From NCBI GenBank assembly GCA_009838035.1, contig VXSK01000023.1, positions 178,832 to 242,831 of the forward strand: a DNA stretch of 64,000 bases, read 5' to 3'. The position numbers were made by a program, and so were the translations under genes. Shown here one piece after another: positions 24,949 through 34,416 of the stretch (the first letter of the stretch is position 1; each line of letters opens with the position of its first letter). Below the pieces are notes generated by a model. That model had not been told where the DNA came from and made no database searches. It was given only the letters and a program-made list of their open reading frames with translations. This stretch comes from Gammaproteobacteria bacterium. GTDB lineage: Bacteria > Pseudomonadota > Gammaproteobacteria > Steroidobacterales > Foliamicaceae.

Positions 24949-26028
24949 ATGAACGGCTACAACGTCGCTGTGGTCGGCGCCACAGGGCTGGTGGGCGAGA
25001 CCATGATGCAGATCCTCGCGCAGCGCGAGTTTCCGGTGGACCGGCTGCACGCGGTCGCCAGCGAACGGTCGGTCGGCAAGACCGTGGAATTCGGCGAACG
25101 CCAGGTTGCGGTTGAGGCGCTGAACGACTTCGACTTCTCCGGCATGCACTTCGCACTGTTCTCGGCCGGCGCCGGAACCGCGATCGAGCATGCGCCGCGC
25201 GCCGCCGCCCAGGGAGCGATCGTGATCGACAACTCGTCGGCGTTCCGCTATGACGACGACGTGCCGCTGGTTGTGCCCGAGGTGAATCCGTCGGCGCTGG
25301 CCGAATGCCGAGAGCGCGGCATCGTGGCCAATCCGAATTGCTCCACGATCCAGCTTGTCGTTGCGCTGAAACCCCTGTACGACGCCATCGGCATCCAGCG
25401 GATCAGCGTGGCCACCTACCAGGCGGTTTCGGGCGCCGGGCGCCGGGCGATGGAGGACCTGGTCCGGCACACTGCCAACATGATGGCCGGCAAGGGCCGC
25501 CCGGAAGAGCCTGCCGACGCCGAGGAGGCGGAACCGCCCGCCAACGGGGGGCAGCTTCCCGCGATGTCGGCGCCAAGCGCGGCCTTCAACGCCGTGCCGC
25601 ACATCGACGATTTTCAGGCCAACGGCTACACGAAGGAAGAAATGAAGATGGTCTGGGAGACGCGCAAGATCCTGGACGACGAAGAACTGCGGATCAGCGC
25701 CACGGCCGTGCGCGTGCCCGTCTTCTTCGGACATTCCGAGGCCGTCAGCGTGGAGTTGAAGCGCAAGGTCGCGGTCGAGGAAGCGCTCCGGCTGTTTCGG
25801 GCCGCCCGCGGGGTGGTCGTCATGAGCCAGGACCGGGCCGGCGGCTATCCGACTCCCGGGATCGACGCCAGCCGATCGGACGCCGTGTTCGTGGGCCGCG
25901 TGCGCGAGGACATTTCGCATGAACAGGGCCTCAGTTTCTGGGTTGTGGCGGACAACGTGCGCAAGGGGGCCGCGCTCAACGCCGTTCAGATCGCGGAGCT
26001 CCTGATTCGCGACGACACATCGGGTTAG
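24949..26028 (+). CDS. asd: aspartate-semialdehyde dehydrogenase
   Basis: 359 residues. NADP-binding [11 protein letters not shown] at the N-terminus and the catalytic cysteine in [11 protein letters not shown], followed by [16 protein letters not shown]. Near residues 180-205 there is an acidic/Pro-rich insert ([17 protein letters not shown]) that makes it somewhat longer than the common 340-residue form. It reduces aspartyl phosphate in lysine, threonine and methionine synthesis. The position before a FimV-like gene and truA is the standard gammaproteobacterial order. Confidence 0.96.
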   Translation: MNGYNVAVVGATGLVGETMMQILAQREFPVDRLHAVASERSVGKTVEFGERQVAVEALNDFDFSGMHFALFSAGAGTAIEHAPRAAAQGAIVIDNSSAFRYDDDVPLVVPEVNPSALAECRERGIVANPNCSTIQLVVALKPLYDAIGIQRISVATYQAVSGAGRRAMEDLVRHTANMMAGKGRPEEPADAEEAEPPANGGQLPAMSAPSAAFNAVPHIDDFQANGYTKEEMKMVWETRKILDDEELRISATAVRVPVFFGHSEAVSVELKRKVAVEEALRLFRAARGVVVMSQDRAGGYPTPGIDASRSDAVFVGRVREDISHEQGLSFWVVADNVRKGAALNAVQIAELLIRDDTSG

Positions 26029-26036
26029 GCCCGGGG

Positions 26037-26543
26037 ATGAAACGCAGAATCGCGATACTGGCCGTTTCGCTGTTCATTGCGCTCCTGATCTCGCCTGTGG
26101 TTCCGCAGGAAGGACTGTTCTCTCCGTGGAGCCTCTGGGGCGTGCCGCTGCTTACCGCCGCGCTGGTCTTTTCGGTTCTGTCGGGGATCATCTTTGGCCC
26201 GCAGCGCCTGGTGCGGAAATTCTCCGGCGCCGGTTCGAAGAAGAACGATGAAGCTTCGCGGGATGGGGATGACGGCAAGGCGGAAGCAGGAAAGCCCGAG
26301 GGGGACGACGACGAAATCGAGGTAGGCCCCGACGCCGCCCTGGCGGACGCCATGAGCGAACTCGATCCCGAGAACTACATGGACCTGGCGCGGGCGCTGG
26401 AAGAAATGGGCCGCGAAGCCGATGCGCTCGAGGTGCTCGCCCATATCGTCGAAGCCCGCGAGGGCGAGAACGCCGCGGAACTAGCCGAGGCGCTGCGGCG
26501 GATGCGTCAAAGGCTCGAGCCGAAAAATCCCGAAAGCGCATGA
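26037..26543 (+). CDS. reduced FimV-like membrane protein
   Basis: 168 residues. Two hydrophobic segments (about 5-22 and 35-55), an acidic disordered linker (about 68-105), then a C-terminal helical part, LDPENYMDLARALEEMGREA followed by ALEVLAHIVE. This resembles the short TPR-like motif at the C-terminus of FimV (LDLAxAYxxMGD pattern). It occupies the fimV place between asd and truA but lacks the LysM domain and the long FimV body. I call it FimV-like by position and C-terminus only. ATGA overlap with truA. Confidence 0.65.
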   Translation: MKRRIAILAVSLFIALLISPVVPQEGLFSPWSLWGVPLLTAALVFSVLSGIIFGPQRLVRKFSGAGSKKNDEASRDGDDGKAEAGKPEGDDDEIEVGPDAALADAMSELDPENYMDLARALEEMGREADALEVLAHIVEAREGENAAELAEALRRMRQRLEPKNPESA

Positions 26544-27349
26544 CCCGCGCACGGCTCGCCCTGGGAGTGGAATACGACGGCAGCGGCTTCCACGGCTGGC
26601 AGTCGCAAAGCGGCAGCACGAACGTTCAGGATGCCGTCAACCGGGCGCTCAGCCGGGTGGCGGACGAAGAGCTGCGGTGCATGGGCGCCGGGCGAACCGA
26701 CGCCGGAGTTCACGCCATCGAGCAGGTCGCGCATTTCGAGACCAGCGCTCGGCGGAGCCCGCGCGACTGGCTGTTCGGCGCCAATACCTATCTGCCCGAC
26801 GACGTCAACCTGCTCTGGGTTCGGGAAGTGCCGGGCGATTTCCATGCGCGCCACTCGGCGCTCTCGCGCACCTACGCCTACCTGATCCTGAACCGCAGCG
26901 TGCGCTCGGCGCTGGAGCGCAATCGCGCCTGGCTTATCCGAGACCCGCTCGACGATGAGGCGATGAACCGCGCGGCGCAGGCGCTGGCCGGCGAGCACGA
27001 CTTCAGCTCGTTTCGGGCCGCCGATTGCCAGGCGCGCTCGCCGGTGCGCAGGGTCATGGACATCCGGGTGCGCCGCAGCGGGCAACGCGTATGGATCATT
27101 TGCCGGGCAAACGGCTTCCTGCAGCGCATGGTGAGGAACATCGCCGGCTCGCTGGCGCTCGTCGGGCGCGGCCGCGAGGCGGCCGCCTGGATTGCCGGGA
27201 TTCTCGAGGCGCGCAGCCGGGAGGTCGCGGGTCCGGCCGCGCCTTCCCAGGGCCTGTACCTTCAACGGATCGACTATCCGCCGGACCTGCTGCCTGAACG
27301 CAGCCGGGTTGGCCTCGAAAGGCTTCTCCCGATTCCGGAAGACATTTAG
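26540..27349 (+). CDS. truA: tRNA pseudouridine(38-40) synthase
   Basis: 269 residues. Catalytic Asp in CMGAGRTDAGVHA, preceded by VEYDGSGFHGWQSQ, with FHARHSALSRTYAYLI and QRMVRNIAGSL further on. It modifies U38-U40 in tRNA anticodon arms. Coupled by ATGA to the FimV-like gene. Confidence 0.96.
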   Translation: MTRARLALGVEYDGSGFHGWQSQSGSTNVQDAVNRALSRVADEELRCMGAGRTDAGVHAIEQVAHFETSARRSPRDWLFGANTYLPDDVNLLWVREVPGDFHARHSALSRTYAYLILNRSVRSALERNRAWLIRDPLDDEAMNRAAQALAGEHDFSSFRAADCQARSPVRRVMDIRVRRSGQRVWIICRANGFLQRMVRNIAGSLALVGRGREAAAWIAGILEARSREVAGPAAPSQGLYLQRIDYPPDLLPERSRVGLERLLPIPEDI

Positions 27350-27366
27350 GCTAAAATCAAAGTCTT

Positions 27367-28233
27367 ATGGCGATTTCCTGGCTGCGGAGATTAATGCCGT
27401 CGCGGATCACGACGCGACGGCCGAAGAAGACCGTGCCGGAAGGCGTCTGGGTCAAGTGCGATAACTGCGGAGCACAGTTGTACCGAACCGAGTTGGAGCG
27501 AACTCAGCACGTGTGCCCCAAGTGCGAGCATCATATGCGTCTGGGGGCCAGGCGAAGGCTTGAGTTGTTCCTCGACAGCGACTCGGCCAGAGAGCTTTCC
27601 CCCCGGCTTCAGCCCAGGGACCCGCTGAAGTTCAGAGACACCAAGCGTTACCCGGACCGGGTCGCGCAGGCACGAGACAACAGCGGCGAGCTTGAAGCCC
27701 TGGTGACCATGACCGGCAAGCTGCACGGGCAGCCGCTCGTGGCCAGCGCGTTCGAGTTCGGTTTCATGGGCGGTTCCATGGGCTCGGTGGTGGGGGAAAA
27801 GTTCGTCCGCGCCGCAAGCTATTGCCGCGAACATCGCATGCCGCTGGTCAACTTTTCCGCCTCGGGGGGGGCGCGCATGCAAGAGGCGCTTTTCTCGCTG
27901 ATGCAACTGTCCAAGGTGACCGCCACGCTGCATACGCTCGCCCAGGCCGGCCTCCCCTATATTTCGATTCTCACCAACCCCACGATGGGCGGTGTGTCCG
28001 CAAGTCTGGCGATGCAGGGCGATATCGTGATCGCCGAGCCCGGCGCGCTGATCGGATTTGCCGGCCCGCGCGTGATCAAGCAGACGGTCCGCGAAGACCT
28101 CCCTGAAGGATTTCAGCGCGCCGAGTTCCTTCTGGAGCATGGCGCGCTGGACATGATCATGGATCGGCGGGTGATGCGCCTGGAAATCGCCCGGCTGCTC
28201 GCCAAGCTGCTCAAGAAACCACCCCCGGAATAA
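27367..28233 (+). CDS. accD: acetyl-CoA carboxylase carboxyltransferase subunit beta
   Basis: 288 residues. N-terminal zinc finger CDNC...CPKC (about residues 36-58), then the carboxyltransferase fold ([48 protein letters not shown]). It works with AccA to move CO2 from biotin to acetyl-CoA, the committed step of fatty-acid synthesis. It follows truA as in many gammaproteobacteria, but folC does not follow it; a convergent prmB does, 2 bp away. Confidence 0.97.
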   Translation: MAISWLRRLMPSRITTRRPKKTVPEGVWVKCDNCGAQLYRTELERTQHVCPKCEHHMRLGARRRLELFLDSDSARELSPRLQPRDPLKFRDTKRYPDRVAQARDNSGELEALVTMTGKLHGQPLVASAFEFGFMGGSMGSVVGEKFVRAASYCREHRMPLVNFSASGGARMQEALFSLMQLSKVTATLHTLAQAGLPYISILTNPTMGGVSASLAMQGDIVIAEPGALIGFAGPRVIKQTVREDLPEGFQRAEFLLEHGALDMIMDRRVMRLEIARLLAKLLKKPPPE

Positions 28234-28235
28234 CC

Positions 28236-29084
28236 CTAGGCTCGGAGCAGCAGCACGCCCTCGCCGCCCCGTTCCAGCGAAGGCCACAGGAACGGCAGTT
28301 CCGGGTGCGAGGCCGCAAGATCGCCCGCCGCCTCGCCGACCTCCAGCGCCAGCAGCCCGCCCTCGGCAAGGTAGCGGGGCGCTTCCTCGAGGATGCGGGA
28401 CGCTATGGCCAACCCGTCGGCGCCGGCCGCCAGCGCCATTCGCGGTTCATGACGGTATTCGCGCGGCAGGGAAACGCACGCGCCGTCAGGCACATAGGGA
28501 GGATTGGCGACGATGAGATCGAATTTCCCCTGCGCGCCGGCGAAAAGGTCTCCCCTGCGAAGTTCGACGCGGCCCGCCAGGCCAAGCCGGCGCACATTGC
28601 GCTCGGCCACGGACAAGGCGGCCGGCGACAGGTCGGTCGCCACGATTTCGGCATCGGGGAAGGCGAACGCGCAGGCAGCGGCGATGCAGCCTGAACCGGT
28701 GCAGAGATCGATGATCCGGGGCGCTCGACTCGGGTTCAGCCAGGGCGCGAAACCCGCCTCGATCAGTTCGGCCAGCGGCGAGCGCGGAATGCAGACGCGC
28801 TTGTCGACGTAAAAGCGCATCCCGGCAAACCAGGCTTCGCGGGTCAGGTAGGCCAGCGGCAGACGGCGCGACACGCGCGCAAGGGCGATTGTCCGCGCCC
28901 GCGCCTGCACGGCCGCCGACATGCGCCGTCCGAGCAGGGAACGGCGCTGCCACAGGCCCGACCGGCTAACGAAATTCGCGAGCGCCAGGGCCTCTTCCTC
29001 AGCGCCGCCCATGCCGTGGCCGAAATGGACCCGCCCGCCCCCCCGGCGGGCGGCCAACTCATCGACAAGGTCACAAAAGCGCAT
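28236..29084 (-). CDS. prmB: ribosomal protein L3 N5-glutamine methyltransferase
   Basis: 282 residues. SAM motif IIDLCTGSGCIAAA and the glutamine-methylase signature VANPPYVPDG, with YVDKRVCIPRSPLAELI typical of PrmB rather than PrmC. It methylates a glutamine in L3 during ribosome assembly. The C-terminus is a little shorter than in E. coli. Divergent from psd, with the start codons 76 bp apart. Confidence 0.9.
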   Translation of the reverse strand: MRFCDLVDELAARRGGGRVHFGHGMGGAEEEALALANFVSRSGLWQRRSLLGRRMSAAVQARARTIALARVSRRLPLAYLTREAWFAGMRFYVDKRVCIPRSPLAELIEAGFAPWLNPSRAPRIIDLCTGSGCIAAACAFAFPDAEIVATDLSPAALSVAERNVRRLGLAGRVELRRGDLFAGAQGKFDLIVANPPYVPDGACVSLPREYRHEPRMALAAGADGLAIASRILEEAPRYLAEGGLLALEVGEAAGDLAASHPELPFLWPSLERGGEGVLLLRA

Positions 29085-29160
29085 AGTCGAACAACAAAAT
29101 ACGGGAGGGGTATTTGCGCGCCAAGGCTACAATCGAACGGCCCGCCCGAGGCGACCGACT

Positions 29161-30018
29161 TTGCTTGCCCGACTGCTTGTACGCCTGCACTTCATTCTGC
29201 CGCTGCTGACGCTCAGCCGCCTGGCGGCGCGCGTTTCGCGGTTCAGGGGGCCGGGGGGCGTGCTGATTCGTATTTTCGCCTGGCTCTTTTCCATCGACAG
29301 GGAGGAGGCCGCCAGGCCCGTGCCCCGGGGATATGCCAGCCTTGCCGAGTTCTTCTCGCGCGAACTCAGGGACGGCGCCCGAATTCCGGAAAACGGCGAG
29401 GAATGCGTCGTGAGTCCAGCCGACGGATTGTTGACGCGGATCGGAGAGGTCAACGGCACGTCACACCTGCAGGCCAAGGGAGCCGGCTATTCCATCGAGG
29501 AGTTGCTGGGCGGCGCGCGTTGCGCCGCGCCTTACGAGGACGGTCATGTGGCGGTCATCTACCTGCGGCCGTCGGATTATCACCGGGTGCGCATGCCTCT
29601 TGCCGGCCAGCTGCGCGAAGTCGTGTACCTGCCCGGAAGGCGGCTGTCGGTCAACCCGGCAATCATCGATGCGGCGCCCGCGGTGCTGGCGACCAACGAG
29701 CGGGCGGCACTGCATTTCGACACCGGCAGCGGGAAATTCTGCGTGGTCATGGTCGGCGCGCTCAACGTCGGCTCCATCAGCACCGCGTTCGATATCCGCA
29801 CCGACGCGAGCATTCCGCCGGTGCCGACGCGCTGGCGGTTTCCCGGCCCGCGCGGCGCCAAGTGCGAACGCGGCGACTACCTCGCACACTTCAATCTCGG
29901 TTCCACGGTCGTGCTCGTGGCGACGCGGGACCTGCTTGCCTGGTTGCCGGTGCGCCAACCCGTGGAAGAAGTCCGCTGCGGCCAGGCGCTGGGGCAACGG
30001 TTACCCGTCGAAATCTGA
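29161..30018 (+). CDS. psd: phosphatidylserine decarboxylase proenzyme
   Basis: 285 residues from TTG 29161. This start gives LLARLLVRLHFILPLLTLSR, which aligns with the N-terminus of E. coli Psd, whereas the longer open frame is the shadow of prmB. AGGCGA upstream can serve as ribosome site. The self-cleavage site that makes the pyruvoyl group is FNLGSTVVL near the C-terminus, with catalytic SPADG and DYHRVRMP earlier. It makes phosphatidylethanolamine in the inner membrane. Confidence 0.93.
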   Translation: MLARLLVRLHFILPLLTLSRLAARVSRFRGPGGVLIRIFAWLFSIDREEAARPVPRGYASLAEFFSRELRDGARIPENGEECVVSPADGLLTRIGEVNGTSHLQAKGAGYSIEELLGGARCAAPYEDGHVAVIYLRPSDYHRVRMPLAGQLREVVYLPGRRLSVNPAIIDAAPAVLATNERAALHFDTGSGKFCVVMVGALNVGSISTAFDIRTDASIPPVPTRWRFPGPRGAKCERGDYLAHFNLGSTVVLVATRDLLAWLPVRQPVEEVRCGQALGQRLPVEI

Positions 30019-30047
30019 CCCGCGTCCCGGAGTTCTGCCACGGGCGG

Positions 30048-30611
30048 TCAGGCGCGGCCGATGTATTCCCCGGTGCGCGTGTCCACCTTGATGACCGCGC
30101 CTTCTTCCACGAACAGCGGCACGCGAACGACGGCCCCGGTCTCCAGGGTCGCCGGCTTTACGCCCCCGGTTGCGGTGTCGCCCTTCATTCCGGGATCGGA
30201 CTGCGTGACCTTCAGCTCGACGAAATTCGGCGGCGTGACCGTCAGCGGCGCACCGTTGAAAAGGGTGACGCGGCAGCGGCTCTGATCCACCAGCCAGCGT
30301 TCGCAGCCGCCCATGGCTGCTTCGTTCGCTTCGTACTGCTCGTACGTCTCCAGGTCCATGAATACCCATTCGTCCCCGGTGCTGTAGAGATAATCCATTT
30401 CCCGGTCGACCACGTCGGCGGCAGGAATCGATTCGCCGGAACGAAAGTTGCGTTCGATCACGCGGCCGGTGCGGAGGTAACGGAGCTTGACGCGGGTAAA
30501 CGCCTGGCCCTTGCCGGGCTTGACGAACTCGGTCCCGAGGATCGCGCAGGGCTCGTCGCCCAGCATCACCTTGAGCCCGTTCTTGAACTCGTTGGTCGAA
30601 TACGAAGCCAT
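30048..30611 (-). CDS. efp: elongation factor P
   Basis: 187 residues, three beta-barrel domains as usual. Lysine 34 in VKPGKGQAF is the residue that EpmA/EpmB beta-lysylate, so this genome likely has those enzymes. EF-P relieves ribosome stalling at polyproline. 21 bp separate its start from the end of the hydrolase gene upstream on the same strand. Confidence 0.97.
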   Translation of the reverse strand: MASYSTNEFKNGLKVMLGDEPCAILGTEFVKPGKGQAFTRVKLRYLRTGRVIERNFRSGESIPAADVVDREMDYLYSTGDEWVFMDLETYEQYEANEAAMGGCERWLVDQSRCRVTLFNGAPLTVTPPNFVELKVTQSDPGMKGDTATGGVKPATLETGAVVRVPLFVEEGAVIKVDTRTGEYIGRA

Positions 30612-30632
30612 GGGAACGCGGGCGTCCCGCCC

Positions 30633-31346
30633 TCAACCAAACAGTTCCGCCATGAAGTTCAGCACCGACTGCCACGACCGCCGGTCCGCCGATTCGCTGT
30701 AGCCTATTCCCGGCGCGAGTGCCGGCGAATCGTGCGTGAAGCCGTGCAGTGCGTGGCCGTAGGCGTGAATCTGCCAGTCCGCCCCGGCTTCGGTCATTTC
30801 GGTCGCCAGTCCGACCACCGTGTCCGGCGGAACCATCGGATCGGCCCAGCCGTGCAGCACCAGCACCCTGGAGCTGATCGAATCGCCCTCCGTGTTCCCC
30901 GGCGGGTTGAACAGGCCGTGCAGGCTGACCACGCCTTTCACGGGGGCGCCGACGCGCGCCAGGTCCAGCACGCACAGGCCGCCGAAACAGTAGCCGATCG
31001 CGGCCATGTTCCCGCCGTCCACCTCCGGCTGCGCCGCGGCGCACTCCAGCCCGGCAAGAAGGCGGGCCTGCAGAAGCGCCCGGTCCTCGATCAGCGGGTT
31101 CATCAGCGCCATGTTTTCTTCCACGCTCTGGCCGCGAACGCCCTTGCCGTACACGTCCAGCGCAATCCCCACGAAGCCTTCGCCGGCCAGCTTCTCCGCC
31201 GCCTCGCATTCGTGCTCGGCGCGCCCGCTCCAGGCATGCGCCACCGCCACCGCCGGCGCTGGTCCGCGCGCGTCGTCCCAGTACATCCGCGCCTCGAAAA
31301 CCTCGTCCCCGTGGGTGTATTCCACGTCCCGCATGCGTATCGCCAT
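30633..31346 (-). CDS. dienelactone hydrolase family protein
   Basis: 237 residues from ATG 31346 (GGGAGA upstream; a TTG six codons earlier is possible). The Cys-Asp-His triad of this family is visible: IGYCFGGLC, HGWADPMVPP and YGHALHGFTH, with the substrate-binding Glu region in ARMYWDD. Classical members open dienelactones in chlorocatechol breakdown, but this branch includes general esterases. Cytosolic. Just upstream of efp on the same strand. Confidence 0.88.
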   Translation of the reverse strand: MAIRMRDVEYTHGDEVFEARMYWDDARGPAPAVAVAHAWSGRAEHECEAAEKLAGEGFVGIALDVYGKGVRGQSVEENMALMNPLIEDRALLQARLLAGLECAAAQPEVDGGNMAAIGYCFGGLCVLDLARVGAPVKGVVSLHGLFNPPGNTEGDSISSRVLVLHGWADPMVPPDTVVGLATEMTEAGADWQIHAYGHALHGFTHDSPALAPGIGYSESADRRSWQSVLNFMAELFG

Positions 31347-31510
31347 CCGCCTTTCTCCCGGCAAGCTTCCAATCGGAGCGCGAATTTTATCCCCTGCCCC
31401 GCCGATTCCGATTGAGGACTTCGGTCGAGTGCGCCTTGAACATTCGGCCTTGATTCAGCAGCACGCAGCCGGCGTGGTACGGTACCGCGCTTTACGCGGA
31501 GGCGACGAAG

Positions 31511-32602
31511 TTGAAACACCCTGTTCTGGCCTGCCTTGGATTGCTGCTTTGTCACGGCGCTGCCCAGGGCGCGGAAGCAGCGGGCGACACGGCCGCCCGG
31601 GAAGACGAACAAGCTGGCGAGGAATGGCTGGAAATCGGGGGTCATGTCGACCTGGACTCGGTGCATACGCGCCCGGAAAACGAGGACGGATATAGCAATA
31701 CCGGCATATCGGAGGTCGGTTTGAGCCTGGCGGCGACGATCGCCGACTGGGTTGCGGTCGAGGCCGGTTTCCTCTACGAACACACGGACCTGGGCGACAG
31801 GGTGAATGTGCCCGGCAGCGAAGCGACCTTCCTGGAGACCGCAACCCTCAGCTTCGGCCCCCCGGAAGGACCGTGGTCTGTTTCCGCAGGCCAGCAGTTT
31901 CTTCCGTTCGGCGTTTTCGACACGCGCATGTTTTCGGAACCGCTGACGCTTGAGCTCGGCGAGACCAACGAGATTTCCGTTAGCCTTGGGTGGAGTTCCG
32001 GCGGGCTAACGACGACTCTGTTCGGCTTCGGCAAGAACGACGATCTCGAATCGGACAGCGGCGTCGCCGGCTATGGAGCGGCCGTTTCCTTTTCGTCCGA
32101 GCGCGAGCAAACCGGCCTGGCCCTGAACCTGGCGCTCACCAGCGATTTGAGCTATTCCGCGAACGTGCTGGGCGTGCTTGCGGATACGACGCCGAATGAA
32201 GGACCCGCCGACCGGATCGCCGGCCTGTCGGCGCATGCCGCCCTGCGCTACGGGGCCGCCACGCTGATTGCGGAATACGTGGGCGCGCTCGATTCCTACG
32301 CCTTCCGGGAAATGGAGTTTGCCGGGCGCGGAGCCCAGCCGGCAAGCTGGCTGCTGGAAGCGGCCTACGACTTCGAAGCAGGCGGCAAGAACGCCACTGC
32401 GGCGCTCGGCTACCAGGCGACCCGGGAAGCGCTCGCGCTGGAACTGCCCGCCCGGCGCCTGATTGCCATAGTTTCCTTGCAACTTGCCGAGCCGTTTACG
32501 CTTGCCGTGGAGTGGGGGCGCGACAGCGACTACGCGACAGGCAAAGGCGGTAGCGGCGAAGGCGCCAGTTTCGTAACGGTTCAGCTCTCCTGGACCTTCT
32601 GA
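31511..32602 (+). CDS. outer-membrane porin, LbtU family-like
   Basis: 363 residues from TTG 31511 with GGAGGCG upstream. Signal peptide ends near AQGAEA (about 23). The mature protein is an amphipathic beta-strand series (VDLDSVHTR, TGISEVGLSLAATIADWVAV, SVSAGQQFLPFG) ending in a C-terminal Phe (VTVQLSWTF), the mark of an outer-membrane barrel. The layout fits the LbtU siderophore-porin family. Substrate not determinable. Confidence 0.7.
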   Translation: MKHPVLACLGLLLCHGAAQGAEAAGDTAAREDEQAGEEWLEIGGHVDLDSVHTRPENEDGYSNTGISEVGLSLAATIADWVAVEAGFLYEHTDLGDRVNVPGSEATFLETATLSFGPPEGPWSVSAGQQFLPFGVFDTRMFSEPLTLELGETNEISVSLGWSSGGLTTTLFGFGKNDDLESDSGVAGYGAAVSFSSEREQTGLALNLALTSDLSYSANVLGVLADTTPNEGPADRIAGLSAHAALRYGAATLIAEYVGALDSYAFREMEFAGRGAQPASWLLEAAYDFEAGGKNATAALGYQATREALALELPARRLIAIVSLQLAEPFTLAVEWGRDSDYATGKGGSGEGASFVTVQLSWTF

Positions 32603-32632
32603 CGGCCACGTAAGACGGCGGATCGAAGCGCC

Positions 32633-33433
32633 TCAGAGTCCCGATAGGGATTTGCCGGCGTCCACCGGCAGGACGGCGCCGGTGATGAAGCGGGCCTCGT
32701 CGCTGATCAGGAAGTTGACCGCGTCCACGACGGACTCGACCGGCGGTATGGTCTGGTGGAAACGCGCCAGCGGCATTTCGCTCAGGATTTCTTCCCTGAC
32801 CTCCTCGGCGGTCCGGTGCTCCGAAGTGATGGGGTCGATCAGGCGTTCGTCCATCACCCGGTCGGACATGATGGGTCCCGGGCAGACGGCGTTCAGTCGA
32901 ATTCCGCGCCCGGCGACTTCCGCCGCCAGCAGGGTCACAAGCCGGTTCAGGGTCATCTTGCTCAGGGCATAGGATGCGTCAATCCTCTCGGGCTGCAGGG
33001 CGCTGGCGCTGGACAGGAACACCATCGCGCCGCCGGACTTCATCATCGGCGCGACCGCCGAAGCCAGCAGGAACGCGCCCTTCACGTTGGTGTCCATGAC
33101 CCGGTCCCAGTCTTCTTCGTCCAGTTCGAGCAGGGACCTGCGCATGCTGATGCCCACGCAGTTGATGAATACGTCGATTTTTCCACCGAAGAAGTCCTGC
33201 ACTTCCCCGGTGAGTTCCCCGACCTGTTCGCTGCGGGAGACGTCGCACTGCCGGTAACGCAACTGCCCGGCGTCCGCGTCTTCCAGGGGCTGGTAACCGA
33301 ACTCCAGGCTCCTGGCGTCCAGCTTGTCGACCACGAGCACTTGCGCGCCCTGGCGGATGCAGGACCGGCAAAGCGCCTCGCCTATCCCGGCTCCGCCGCC
33401 GGCAATCGCGACATGCCGGTCCATCATGCTCAT
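32633..33433 (-). CDS. short-chain dehydrogenase/reductase
   Basis: 266 residues, AGGAG upstream of the ATG. NAD(P)-binding IAGGGAGIGEAL, the NNAG-equivalent FINCVGIS, catalytic SSASALQ (Ser) and YALSK (Tyr, Lys), and the C-terminal ITGAVLPVDAGKSL. The NNAG motif is altered to NCVG. Last gene of a minus-strand group MFS - double hydrolase - SMP-30-like - SDR, so it probably acts in the same catabolic route. Confidence 0.88.
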   Translation of the reverse strand: MSMMDRHVAIAGGGAGIGEALCRSCIRQGAQVLVVDKLDARSLEFGYQPLEDADAGQLRYRQCDVSRSEQVGELTGEVQDFFGGKIDVFINCVGISMRRSLLELDEEDWDRVMDTNVKGAFLLASAVAPMMKSGGAMVFLSSASALQPERIDASYALSKMTLNRLVTLLAAEVAGRGIRLNAVCPGPIMSDRVMDERLIDPITSEHRTAEEVREEILSEMPLARFHQTIPPVESVVDAVNFLISDEARFITGAVLPVDAGKSLSGL

Positions 33434-33486
33434 GACCTGCTCCTACACTATCTCCCGCGAGGGCCTTGCCGTCTTTTCGTCGCCGT

Positions 33487-34416
33487 TCAGGCGCCGGCGA
33501 ACTCGGCGATTCCGGCAAGGGAGCGCTCCACGCCCACGTTTGCGCTGGCCGTGATCTCGCCCGATTCCAGGCTCATCCGCACGCATTCGCCGGTAAAGAA
33601 ATTGCCGCCGAGCACATGCTCGCCGTCCGCCGATACGCACATCGACGCCCAGCCGAATCCGGGCATGGGCAGTTCCCGCAGCCTCTGGCCCTGCTCGCTC
33701 AGGACCTCCACCGCGTTTCCGCGCATGTGAAGCAGCGCGCCGTCGTGCGCGTATCCCACCGCGAAACACATGGCGGCGCGGTCGTCCTCCGGCAGACTCA
33801 ACACATCGGGCAGCTGCCGGGAATCCTCCAGGTCGAAACGCATGATCCGCTTGCCGGTCTCGGATACGTACACGAGCGTCCTGCCGTCCGGCGCCAGCGT
33901 GGAGTGCGTGACCCCGAGAAATCCGCCCATGCCGCCGGTCGTTTCGGTGGCGTGTTCCGCGACCAGCCGGCCGTCGGCCGCGTATTCGAATACGTGGCCG
34001 TCGCCCAGGCTGTCGGTGCCGGGCATCGGCGTGAGAACGGTCTTGAGCGGATAGCGGATCTCCGAACCGACCATGTGTTCGGCCAGGTAGATCTGTCCGC
34101 CCGGGCCGAAGTTCACGTTCGAGAACGAGCGCTTGGCGAATTCCATGTGCGGCAATCGCTGCCCGTCGGGGCCCACTCGAATCACCAGGTGGGCGTTGCT
34201 GTCAAAGGCCCACAGGATCCCGTCCGGATCGAACTTCAGGCCGCCCACCAGGTGGGTGCTGTCGTCGATCCAGAGCACGCCCTTTTCGTTCAGGCGGGCG
34301 TCATACTGGATGATGCGTCCCGGTCCGGCGTGATCGTCCTCCGGATCGTTGAGAAGCGTAGCGCCGACGAACACGTCGCCCGGGCTGAAGGGCTGAATGG
34401 TCGAGTCTCTGCTCAT
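33487..34416 (-). CDS. SMP-30/gluconolactonase-like beta-propeller protein
   Basis: 309 residues from ATG 34416, which has AAGGAG upstream and overlaps the previous stop (ATGA). Repeated propeller blades can be seen (GGLKFDPDGILWAFDSNAHL, NVNFGPGGQIYLAEH, HSTLAPDGRTLVYVSET, MCVSADGEHVLGGNFFTG). Members of this fold hydrolyse lactones or act as binding proteins. No signal peptide. The operon with a double hydrolase and an MFS carrier points to use of an imported ester or lactone (inference). Confidence 0.75.
   Translation of the reverse strand: MSRDSTIQPFSPGDVFVGATLLNDPEDDHAGPGRIIQYDARLNEKGVLWIDDSTHLVGGLKFDPDGILWAFDSNAHLVIRVGPDGQRLPHMEFAKRSFSNVNFGPGGQIYLAEHMVGSEIRYPLKTVLTPMPGTDSLGDGHVFEYAADGRLVAEHATETTGGMGGFLGVTHSTLAPDGRTLVYVSETGKRIMRFDLEDSRQLPDVLSLPEDDRAAMCFAVGYAHDGALLHMRGNAVEVLSEQGQRLRELPMPGFGWASMCVSADGEHVLGGNFFTGECVRMSLESGEITASANVGVERSLAGIAEFAGA

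Noticed and set aside
29016..31415. 799-codon plus-strand frame across psd, efp and the hydrolase
   Set aside because: It crosses three genes identified by strong motifs, two of them on the other strand, and has no domain of its own.
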